From contig PAFP01000045.1 of NCBI GenBank assembly GCA_002704185.1, positions 1 through 9,368 on the forward strand: a stretch of DNA of 9,368 nucleotides, read 5' to 3'. The notes under the pieces are model-generated. The model saw nothing but the letters and a program-made list of their open reading frames with translations. It ran no database searches and was not told where the DNA came from. Source of the DNA: Candidatus Pelagibacter sp. (GTDB taxonomy: Bacteria; Pseudomonadota; Alphaproteobacteria; Pelagibacterales; Pelagibacteraceae). The position numbers and the translations under genes are program-made. Shown here in pieces: positions 1-6,178 of the stretch. The first letter of the stretch is position 1; each line of letters begins with the position of its first letter.

Positions 1-443
1 ATGACACTTATTATGTTGTTGCACACTTTCATTATGTCTTATCTCTTGGTGCAGTATTTTCAATATTCGGAGGGTTTTATTACTGGTTCAGCAAAATGTC
101 GGGATATGAATATTCTGAGTTTTTAGGAAAATTACACTTTTGGATAACTTTTATTGGTGTAAATTTGATTTTTTTCCCGCAGCACTTTTTAGGCTTGGCA
201 GGTATGCCAAGAAGATACGCAGATTATCCTGATGCATTTGCTGGTTGGAATTACATATCTTCAATTGGTTCATATATGTCTGCATTTGGAGTTATAATAT
301 TTTTTATAGTTATTATTCATGCTTTCGTAAGGGCAAAACAAGTAGGCAACAACCCTTGGGGAGCAGGGGCAACAACATTAGAATGGACTTTAAGTTCGCC
401 ACCTCCATTCCATCAATTCAACGAGCTTCCACAAATTAAGTAG
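1..443 (+). CDS. ctaD: Cytochrome c oxidase subunit I, C-terminal part (5' truncated by window edge)
   Basis: Catalytic subunit of the aa3-type terminal oxidase in the inner membrane; it carries heme a and the heme a3/CuB oxygen-reducing centre and pumps protons. The reading frame is open from base 3 and ends with TAG at 441-443, giving about 146 residues of a protein that is normally about 530 long. The sequence [12 protein letters not shown] at 3-38 contains the two histidines that in this family ligate heme a3 and heme a (HFH, 24-32). The [13 protein letters not shown] segment follows, with the paired arginines (210-215) that contact heme propionates. The usual tail [13 protein letters not shown] is present just before the end. 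Three membrane segments remain, matching the last helices X-XII. An internal ATG at 96 is not the start, because family-conserved sequence continues upstream of it. It heads the visible cox operon; ctaC probably lies further upstream. Confidence 0.97.
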   Translation, partial: DTYYVVAHFHYVLSLGAVFSIFGGFYYWFSKMSGYEYSEFLGKLHFWITFIGVNLIFFPQHFLGLAGMPRRYADYPDAFAGWNYISSIGSYMSAFGVIIFFIVIIHAFVRAKQVGNNPWGAGATTLEWTLSSPPPFHQFNELPQIK

Positions 444-446
444 GAA
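442..446 (+). promoter_or_regulatory. Weak ribosome binding site for ctaB
   Basis: AGGAA overlaps the ctaD stop codon (TAGGAACAATG) and ends only 2 bases before the ctaB ATG at 449, which is closer than usual. It is one of few purine-rich AGGA-type sites in the window and supports the 449 start. Ribosomes terminating on ctaD could also reinitiate here. Confidence 0.4.
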
Positions 447-448
447 CA

Positions 449-1369
449 ATGTCGGTAAATACCTCTGATTTCTCTGTAAAAAAGACAGACACTAAATCAG
501 TAATAAGATCTTTTTACGAGCTGATGAAACCAAGGGTAATGTCGCTGGTAATATTCACGGCGTTAGTCGGTCTAATAATATCTCCAGATAAAATTGATAT
601 TTTCAGATCATTAATTAGTTTGTTTTTTGTTGCTTTAGGAGCAGGAGCGGCAGGAGCTTTAAACATGTGGTATGAAGCTGAAATAGATAAAGTTATGAGC
701 AGAACATGCTTAAGGCCATTGCCACTCGGAAAAATTACCTCATTATCAGCCTTATGGTTTGGAATAATTTTATCAATTGTTTCTGTTGTAGGGCTGTATG
801 TTGTTTCAAATTTATTATCTGCAGTTGTTTTAGCTTTAACGATATTATTCTATTACTTCGTTTACACAGTTTGGCTCAAGAGAAAAACAACTCAAAATAT
901 TGTTATTGGAGGCGCTGCAGGAGCTTTTCCACCAATAATCGGTTGGACTATAGCAATGAACAACATTTCTATTGAGCCAATTGTGTTGTTTTTAATAATA
1001 TTCTTTTGGACACCATCTCATTTTTGGGCTCTTAGTTTATATAAAAATGATGATTATAAAAAAGCAAATATTCCCATGTTATCAGTGATAGCAGGCGAGG
1101 AATATACCAAAAAAAATATTTTTATATATTCAATCATTCTGTTTCCTATATCTTTAATACCTTTTTACTTAGGATTTGCTAGTTACATAAATTTAATAAC
1201 TGTAATATTTTTTGGCAGTAGTTATATTTATTTATCTTATAAATTGTTAAGAGAAGAGGATAAAAATAAATCTAATTTTATCGCAAACAAAGTATTTATT
1301 TTTTCAATATTTTATCTTTTTTTTATCTTCTCAACTATTCTATTGGACAACTATTTTTTAATATCATGA
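449..1369 (+). CDS. ctaB: Protoheme IX farnesyltransferase (heme O synthase)
   Basis: Transfers a farnesyl group from farnesyl diphosphate to heme B to make heme O, the precursor of heme A in the oxidase encoded around it. It is an integral membrane protein of the UbiA prenyltransferase family (COX10/CyoE). At 306 residues it is of normal length. The prenyl-diphosphate/Mg site is visible as NMWYEAEIDKVMSRT at residues 72-86, followed by RPLP at 89-92. The first acidic position, usually Asp, is Glu76, and Asp80 is kept. A second conserved block, YTVWLKRKTTQN, is at 139-150 and is followed by GGAAGAFPPIIGW (154-166). The FFWTPSHFWALSLYKNDDY block lies at 185-203. The rest is mostly hydrophobic helices. 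The start lies 5 bases after the ctaD stop, and the stop overlaps the next start as ATGA. Its farnesyl substrate derives from the MEP pathway, whose ispH is on the opposite strand in this window. Confidence 0.96.
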   Translation: MSVNTSDFSVKKTDTKSVIRSFYELMKPRVMSLVIFTALVGLIISPDKIDIFRSLISLFFVALGAGAAGALNMWYEAEIDKVMSRTCLRPLPLGKITSLSALWFGIILSIVSVVGLYVVSNLLSAVVLALTILFYYFVYTVWLKRKTTQNIVIGGAAGAFPPIIGWTIAMNNISIEPIVLFLIIFFWTPSHFWALSLYKNDDYKKANIPMLSVIAGEEYTKKNIFIYSIILFPISLIPFYLGFASYINLITVIFFGSSYIYLSYKLLREEDKNKSNFIANKVFIFSIFYLFFIFSTILLDNYFLIS

Positions 1370-1482
1370 AAAAAAAAAATAAAAACTTATTAACGGCTTT
1401 TTTATTAATTTTACTAATTATATTTGTATTTTTATTTACTTTGTACAACATGGGAAATGGTATTTTAATTAGGTCATTATGA
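1366..1482 (+). CDS. coxF: Small single-pass membrane protein, CoxF-like (between ctaB and ctaG)
   Basis: A 38-codon reading frame. It begins with an ATG that overlaps the ctaB stop (ATGA, 1366-1369) and ends with a TGA that overlaps the ctaG start (ATGA, 1479-1482), so it fits exactly between its neighbours. The peptide is a lysine-rich N-terminus (MKKKNKN), one hydrophobic helix of about 18 residues (LLTAFLLILLIIFVFLF), then a short tail, TLYNMGNGILIRSL. Many alphaproteobacterial cox operons have a short membrane protein at this position, often named CoxF, with a similar helix and a tail of the MGGNVLNRP kind; this comparison is from memory. Its biochemical role is not established, and a structural or assembly role in the oxidase is inferred from context. 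Codons 2-5 form a run of 11 A. Without this gene the 109 bases between ctaB and ctaG would be the only real gap in the operon. Confidence 0.75.
   Translation: MKKKNKNLLTAFLLILLIIFVFLFTLYNMGNGILIRSL
1471..1474 (+). promoter_or_regulatory. Candidate ribosome binding site for ctaG
   Basis: AGGT ends 4 bases before the ATG at 1479 and lies inside the last codons of the small upstream gene. It is a partial match to the anti-Shine-Dalgarno complement, and it supports both the 1479 start and coupled translation through the ATGA overlap. Confidence 0.35.
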
Positions 1483-2012
1483 ATAAAACTGCAAAGATAA
1501 ATCCAAAATTTTTGATACTGATCTTTTTTTTAATGTTAGGATTATCCTTTGCCTCTGTACCATTGTATGATCTTTTTTGTAGGGTTACCGGCTTTGGTGG
1601 TACAACACAGTTTTCAAAAGAAAAACCATCTGCAATAAGCGCGGAAAAAATAGGTATGAGGTTTGATACAAATGTATCAAATAATTTGCCAATAAGTTTT
1701 AAAGTTTTTAAAACACGAGAGGAAATTAATATTGGAGAAGTTAGAAATATTAAATTTGCAATTAACAATCAAAGCAATGAACAATTGAATATTGTTTCTA
1801 CTTTTAATGTAAGCCCTCCCTCAGTTGGAAAATATTTTAATAAATTAGAGTGCTTTTGTTTTGAAAAGCAGTCACTAAACAGCTTTGATAATAATGAATA
1901 TGTGCTATCATATTATATTGATCCAGAAATTTTGAATGACAATGCAACTAAAAATGTTAAGGATATCACTTTATCTTACACTTTATTTGAAGTAGATAAG
2001 TTTAAAAAATAA
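1479..2012 (+). CDS. ctaG: Cytochrome c oxidase assembly protein CtaG/Cox11 (CuB copper chaperone)
   Basis: Delivers copper to the CuB site of subunit I. At 177 residues it has the normal size for alphaproteobacterial CtaG. One N-terminal membrane anchor (about residues 10-28) is followed by a periplasmic domain. Family marks are YDLFCRVTGFGGTTQ (residues 30-44, with Cys34) and the copper-binding Cys-x-Cys in YFNKLECFCFEKQ (119-131, Cys125 and Cys127). The SPPSVGKYF lead-in before that motif is also typical. All three cysteines expected for copper handling are present. The start at 1479 overlaps the stop of the small upstream gene, and the stop at 2010-2012 is 3 bases from ctaE. This is Cox11-type CtaG, unrelated to the Bacillus caa3 assembly protein of the same name. 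Confidence 0.95.
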   Translation: MNKTAKINPKFLILIFFLMLGLSFASVPLYDLFCRVTGFGGTTQFSKEKPSAISAEKIGMRFDTNVSNNLPISFKVFKTREEINIGEVRNIKFAINNQSNEQLNIVSTFNVSPPSVGKYFNKLECFCFEKQSLNSFDNNEYVLSYYIDPEILNDNATKNVKDITLSYTLFEVDKFKK

Positions 2013-2015
2013 TTT

Positions 2016-2807
2016 ATGGCCTCTACAGAAAAAAAACACGATTATCATTTAGTTGAACCAAGCCCGTGGCCAATTTTTTGTTCAATTGCAAGCTTAATTT
2101 TAGCAGTTGGTGCAGTTTATTATTTTAGAACTAAAAATATTTGGATGATGATTGTTGGTTTAGCAATAACAACATATGGTGCTTACATGTGGTTTAGAGA
2201 TGTAATAATAGAAGCTCATGAGAAAGGGGATCATACACCAATAGTTCAAATTGGAATGAGATATGGCATGACACTATTTATTGCATCCGAAGTCATGTTT
2301 TTTGTTGCTTGGTTTTGGGCATATTTTGATGCAAGTTTGTTTCCAGATCAAATTATTGGTGGAATTTGGCCACCAAAAGGCATCCAAACATTAGATCCAT
2401 GGCACATACCTTTAATTAATACTTTAATATTATTATTGTCAGGAACAACAGTAACTTGGGCGCACCATGCTTTATTAGAAAATGATAGGAAGGGCTTAAA
2501 ACAGGGATTGATACTAACGGTATTACTTGGAGCTATTTTTACTATGTTTCAAGCTTATGAATATATGGTAGCGTCATTTAAAATAACTTCTGGTATATAT
2601 GGATCTACTTTTTACATGGCTACTGGATTTCATGGTTTTCATGTTTTAGTTGGTACAATCTTTCTTTTTGTTTGCTGGTTTAGAGCAAAAGCAAATCATT
2701 ATACACCTGATCATCATTTTGGTTTCGAAGCAGCCGCATGGTATTGGCATTTTGTTGACGTCGTTTGGCTATTTTTGTTTGCTGCAATTTATATTTGGGG
2801 CAGTTAA
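2016..2807 (+). CDS. ctaE: Cytochrome c oxidase subunit III
   Basis: Seven-helix membrane subunit that binds subunit I, stabilises the oxidase and helps proton uptake. Its 263 residues match the bacterial and mitochondrial family closely. Recognisable blocks are HDYHLVEPSPWP (8-19), FRDVIIEAHEKGDHTPIVQ (60-78), then RYGMTLFIASEVMFFVAWFW (82-101) with the conserved Glu92. Further along are DPWHIPLINTLILLLSGTTV (127-146), FHGFHVLVGTIF (205-216) and FEAAAWYWHFVDVVWLFLF (237-255). The ATG is 3 bases after the ctaG stop (TAATTTATG) and there is no clear Shine-Dalgarno sequence, so reinitiation by ribosomes leaving ctaG is likely. In many alphaproteobacteria a DUF983 gene follows ctaE; here surf1 comes directly. 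Confidence 0.97.
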   Translation: MASTEKKHDYHLVEPSPWPIFCSIASLILAVGAVYYFRTKNIWMMIVGLAITTYGAYMWFRDVIIEAHEKGDHTPIVQIGMRYGMTLFIASEVMFFVAWFWAYFDASLFPDQIIGGIWPPKGIQTLDPWHIPLINTLILLLSGTTVTWAHHALLENDRKGLKQGLILTVLLGAIFTMFQAYEYMVASFKITSGIYGSTFYMATGFHGFHVLVGTIFLFVCWFRAKANHYTPDHHFGFEAAAWYWHFVDVVWLFLFAAIYIWGS

Positions 2808-2810
2808 TAA

Positions 2811-3464
2811 TTGCTAAAAAAAAACTCGTTTACTATTTTTGTTTTCTTTGTCATATTATTATTATTTGCCCTAGGCTCTTGGCAATTGCAAAGACTAGCT
2901 TGGAAAAAAGACCTTAAAAGCAAAATTTATAACTCATTTCAATCACCTTCAATTCAAATGCCAATAAATATTAAAGTTTTTGAAAAAATAAAATTTAGTG
3001 GAACTATAATTGGTAATCCAATTAGCGTATATAATTTAGGGGAAAAAGGTGCATATGGCTTTGATATTTATTATCCTCTATCGGTTGAAAATAAAAGTTT
3101 TATGATCAAGGCTGGATGGTCTCCACTAGTAATTAAAGAGTCAAAAAATTTTATTGGTAAAAAATTTAAATTTGAAGGCGTTGTATTAAATTATAAAAAA
3201 AGAAATATATTCACACCAGATAATAATGAAAAGAACTTTTATTATTTTATTAATTCAGAAATATTAACAAAGAAATATAATAAAAAATTTGATAATTTCT
3301 ATTTATATGAAACAAGTAATATATTTAAATCCTTGAATTTAAAAAAAAGCAATAATATCAATATAAGAAATAATCATTTACAGTACGCATTAACCTGGTA
3401 TTCCTTGTGTTTTATTATAATTATTACCTTCATAAAGTATAGAAAAAAAAATGAAATACATTAG
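2811..3464 (+). CDS. surf1: SURF1 family cytochrome oxidase assembly protein
   Basis: Membrane assembly factor for cytochrome c oxidase, thought to help place heme a in subunit I. At 217 residues it is of normal bacterial length, with two membrane helices (about 7-24 and 192-209) flanking a periplasmic domain. Family motifs are GSWQLQRLAWKKDL (22-35), GAYGFDIYYPL (80-90), the Gly-Trp in IKAGWSPL (99-106), FTPDN (134-138) and NNHLQYALTWYSL (187-199), whose His189 corresponds to the histidine implicated in heme binding. The start is a TTG at 2811: an in-frame stop (TAA, 2808-2810) lies immediately before it and no ATG occurs near the N-terminal helix. GGGG at 2797-2800 could assist initiation. 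A run of nine A follows the second codon. The 3' end overlaps thrC by 14 bases. Confidence 0.92.
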   Translation: MLKKNSFTIFVFFVILLLFALGSWQLQRLAWKKDLKSKIYNSFQSPSIQMPINIKVFEKIKFSGTIIGNPISVYNLGEKGAYGFDIYYPLSVENKSFMIKAGWSPLVIKESKNFIGKKFKFEGVVLNYKKRNIFTPDNNEKNFYYFINSEILTKKYNKKFDNFYLYETSNIFKSLNLKKSNNINIRNNHLQYALTWYSLCFIIIITFIKYRKKNEIH

Positions 3465-4836
3465 TACGAGAAATTCTCAAAAAAAATTTTCGTTTGAAGA
3501 AATATTTTTTAAAGGTCTCGCAGATGATGGAGGATTGTTTATCCCTGAGTATTTTTATAAATTAAACGAAAAAGAAATCTTAAATCTTAAAGAAATGTCT
3601 TTTCAAGAAATCTCTCATTTCATTTTTTTAAAATATTCTAGAGATACTTTCGAAAGTGATGAATTATACGAAATTATAAATAAAGCTTACAAAAATTTTA
3701 GATGTAAAAATATAATAAATGTAAATAAGCATAATAATATTAATTTGGTTCAACTTTTTCATGGACCAACATTGGCTTTCAAGGATGTTGCAATGCAAGT
3801 TCTGGGTCAAATGTATAAAAGTTTATTAAATAAAAATAAAAGGAAAATCACTATAATAACAGCTACATCTGGTGATACTGGGGCTGCAGCTATAAATGCA
3901 TTTAAAGATAATGAAAATATAAATATTTTTGTTTTGCACCCCAATAATAAAATATCAGACGTACAACGTAAATTAATGACCACAACAAAATCAAAAAATA
4001 TTTTTAATATCGCTATTGAAGGTAATTTTGATGATTGCCAAAAATTGGTTAAAGAAATGTTCGTTGACGTATCATTCTCAAAAAAAATCAATATGTCTGG
4101 TGTTAATTCTATAAATTGGGGTAGGATTGTTGCTCAAACTACATATTATTTTTACGTATACTCAAAGTTTGTTAAGGATAAAAATGAGTTAATTTTTTCT
4201 GTCCCAACAGGTAACTTTGGTGATATTTATGCTGGTCACGTTGCAAAAAAAATGGGCTTGCCCATAAATAAATTAATCGTAGCAACTAATCAAAATAATA
4301 TTTTAGAAAGATGTTTGAATACAGGAAAATATAAACCTGAAAAAGTTAATGAGTCTTTGTCGCCAAGTATGGATATTCAGGTTTCAAGTAACTTTGAGAG
4401 AGTATTATATGATTATTATAAAAAAGATGAAAAAAAAATAAATGAATTAATGAAAAATCTAAAAGATAAAGGTGAATTCACAATTGATGAGAATGTACTA
4501 AAAAATATCAGAAAAGATTTTGATGCTACATCTTGTAGTGACGATGAGATTTGTAAAATAATTAAAGATTTTTACAATATAAATAAAATTGTAATTGATC
4601 CTCATACTGCAACTGCACTTAAAATTTTGAATAATGAAAATTATAATAAGAAAGAATTGTATGTCCTAGAAACGGCTCATCACTGCAAATTTCCAAATGC
4701 TATAAAAAAAGCACTAAATATAAACACAAAATTACCGGATTTCATTGATTTTACTGATGCCAAAGAAAATTTTGATGTTTTGGATAATGAAATTAATATA
4801 GTAAAAGATCATATTTTGTCTAGTATTTCATGTTGA
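3451..4836 (+). CDS. thrC: Threonine synthase (PLP-dependent)
   Basis: Converts O-phosphohomoserine to threonine and phosphate in the cytosol, the step after the homoserine kinase encoded on the other strand of this window. At 461 residues it fits the longer threonine synthase type of proteobacteria and fungi. The N-terminal domain motif LADDGGLFIPE is at 23-33. HGPTLAFKDVAMQ (104-116) carries Lys111, the expected pyridoxal phosphate Schiff-base lysine. ATSGDTGAAA (138-147) forms the phosphate/substrate-binding loop. PTGNFGDIYAG, further on, is the glycine-rich cofactor phosphate loop, and DPHTA lies near the C-terminus. The start overlaps surf1 by 14 bases, which suggests co-transcription with the cox genes. 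The last 17 bases overlap the 3' end of rnhA on the other strand. Confidence 0.96.
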   Translation: MKYISTRNSQKKFSFEEIFFKGLADDGGLFIPEYFYKLNEKEILNLKEMSFQEISHFIFLKYSRDTFESDELYEIINKAYKNFRCKNIINVNKHNNINLVQLFHGPTLAFKDVAMQVLGQMYKSLLNKNKRKITIITATSGDTGAAAINAFKDNENINIFVLHPNNKISDVQRKLMTTTKSKNIFNIAIEGNFDDCQKLVKEMFVDVSFSKKINMSGVNSINWGRIVAQTTYYFYVYSKFVKDKNELIFSVPTGNFGDIYAGHVAKKMGLPINKLIVATNQNNILERCLNTGKYKPEKVNESLSPSMDIQVSSNFERVLYDYYKKDEKKINELMKNLKDKGEFTIDENVLKNIRKDFDATSCSDDEICKIIKDFYNINKIVIDPHTATALKILNNENYNKKELYVLETAHHCKFPNAIKKALNINTKLPDFIDFTDAKENFDVLDNEINIVKDHILSSISC

Positions 4837-5254
4837 TTGAATTTCTTGCCAACTGATCAACCTCATTATTTAATTTATCATTTGAATGTCCTTTAACCCA
4901 ATTCCACTTAATTCTTTTACCGTTTATAAGATTATCTAAATTTTTCCATAGATCTTGATTTTTCACATCTCTTCTATTTGCAGTTTTCCAACCATTGATT
5001 TTCCATTTTGTAATCCAATTTTCTATGCCATCTTTTACATATTTTGAGTCAGTATTAATTTCTATCTCAAATTTATTACTAAGAGACTCTAAACTTCTAA
5101 TTACAGCTGTTAGCTCCATCCTGTTATTTGTAGTGCTTTGTTCACCACCATTTATTAACTTTTTCTTTTTTTCAAAAATTAATATAGCTGCCCAACCACC
5201 TTTACCAGGGTTACCGGAACATGCTCCATCTGTATATATGATAATTTTTGGCAT
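4820..5254 (-). CDS. rnhA: Ribonuclease HI
   Basis: Degrades RNA in RNA:DNA hybrids, as in Okazaki primers and R-loops. At 144 residues it is of normal length and aligns with the E. coli enzyme with an offset of one residue. The catalytic acids are Asp9 in YTDGACSGNPG, Glu47 in NNRMELTA, Asp69 in INTDSKYV and Asp133 in NEVDQLARN, and His123 sits in VKGHSND. All are present, so the enzyme should be active. The ATG is 3 bases after the thrB stop (TAATTTATG), with only a weak AAGA-type purine patch upstream. It is last in the minus-strand run, and its end overlaps thrC by 17 bases. The order ispH-thrB-rnhA is also found in other alphaproteobacteria (from memory). Confidence 0.96.
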   Translation of the reverse strand: MPKIIIYTDGACSGNPGKGGWAAILIFEKKKKLINGGEQSTTNNRMELTAVIRSLESLSNKFEIEINTDSKYVKDGIENWITKWKINGWKTANRRDVKNQDLWKNLDNLINGKRIKWNWVKGHSNDKLNNEVDQLARNSINMKY

Positions 5255-5257
5255 AAA

Positions 5258-6178
5258 TTATCTTGGCAAATTAATTGAAAAAAATCTCATTTTACTTAAG
5301 TATTCATTTGGATCTTTTCTTTTTACTTTAGCATTTTTTGGTGTAAATCTAAAATCATATAATCTCGTCACATAAAAACGAATTGCTGCTCCAAGACAAA
5401 AGATTGGTAAAGATCTTAATTCTAAATTAGATAATTTCCTAATAGATTGATATCCTTTTATTAAATTATTAGCTTTTTTTTCATCAAAAAGATTTTTTGT
5501 AAAACACATAGAATTAATTGCAATTGCAATCTCATATACATACGGTCCATGAAATGAAAAATAAAAATCAATAAATCCATTAAATCTATTTTTATAATAA
5601 AAAATATTATCTGGAAATATATCTCCATGGATTAAGCCGTTGGGCACATCATTTGGATAATATTTTTTAAAAGTCGCAAAATAATTTAATACTTCTTTTC
5701 TATTTGGACAAATAGTTAAATGAAAAATTCTTAACAACTCTTTATAATCTAATGAATTTTTTCTTTTAAGATTTATATTTTTGGAGACATTGTGAAGTTT
5801 AGCTAATTCTTTTCCTAATGCATTGCAGTCTTTTTCTAATATCTTAGATTTAGCTTTACCATTCAAATAACTTACAATAATAGAAGATTTGTTTTTTATT
5901 TTAAATATATATTTATTTTTTTTATATTTAATTGGTTTTGGACATTTAACCCTCTTTTTATGCAAAGCTAACATAAATTTTACAAAATAAGGTATGTCTT
6001 TAGATTTAACTCTTTTTTCAAAAATAGTTAAAATTACTTTATGTTTTTTTGTTTGAATAAAGTAGTTTGTATTTTCAATTCCATCTTTAATACCACTATA
6101 TTTTGTTAACTTCCCTAAATTGAATTTATTTATAATACTAAGAATGTCTTTTTTGTCTAAGTGCGTATAAACGGCCAT
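5258..6178 (-). CDS. thrB: Homoserine kinase, choline-kinase-fold type (ThrB2)
   Basis: Phosphorylates homoserine with ATP to O-phosphohomoserine, the substrate of ThrC. It belongs to the aminoglycoside phosphotransferase/choline kinase fold typical of alphaproteobacterial ThrB, not to the GHMP-kinase ThrB of E. coli. At 306 residues it has near-normal length. Visible motifs are GIENTNYFIQT (33-43), the catalytic loop HGDIFPDN (184-191, Asp186), the metal-binding Asp204 in GFIDFYFS (201-208), and family-typical C-terminal blocks GAAIRFYVTRLYDF (263-276) and KDPNEYLSKMRFF (288-300). The motifs are intact, although the protein is unusually rich in Lys and Asn and some positions have drifted (YEIAI where YDLAI is common). 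The ATG shares one base with the ispH stop (TAATG). A GGAA 8 bases upstream (6187-6190) may help initiation. Operon context and its pathway partner thrC in the same window support the assignment. Confidence 0.93.
   Translation of the reverse strand: MAVYTHLDKKDILSIINKFNLGKLTKYSGIKDGIENTNYFIQTKKHKVILTIFEKRVKSKDIPYFVKFMLALHKKRVKCPKPIKYKKNKYIFKIKNKSSIIVSYLNGKAKSKILEKDCNALGKELAKLHNVSKNINLKRKNSLDYKELLRIFHLTICPNRKEVLNYFATFKKYYPNDVPNGLIHGDIFPDNIFYYKNRFNGFIDFYFSFHGPYVYEIAIAINSMCFTKNLFDEKKANNLIKGYQSIRKLSNLELRSLPIFCLGAAIRFYVTRLYDFRFTPKNAKVKRKDPNEYLSKMRFFSINLPR

Noticed and set aside
96..443. A separate 115-residue protein starting at the ATG at 96.
   Set aside because: The frame is open to the window edge and the upstream residues are conserved subunit I sequence including the heme ligands, so this is the end of ctaD.
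1469..1768. A minus-strand open frame of 99 codons opposite ctaG.
   Set aside because: It is a shadow of ctaG, which has all its copper-site cysteines and correct spacing to neighbours.
3807..4091. A minus-strand open frame of 94 codons inside thrC.
   Set aside because: It is fully within thrC and antisense to its PLP-region motifs, with no family features of its own.
4832..4861. Inverted repeat GTTGAT...ATCAAC at the thrC/rnhA convergent junction as a bidirectional terminator.
   Set aside because: The stem is only 6 bp (8 with wobble pairs), the loop is long, and no T-run follows on either strand; chance is likely in AT-rich DNA.
4995..5375. A plus-strand open frame of 126 codons opposite rnhA and thrB.
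   Set aside because: It lies antisense to two well-supported genes, has no recognisable motif, and its hydrophobic look is what the complement of AT-rich coding DNA gives.
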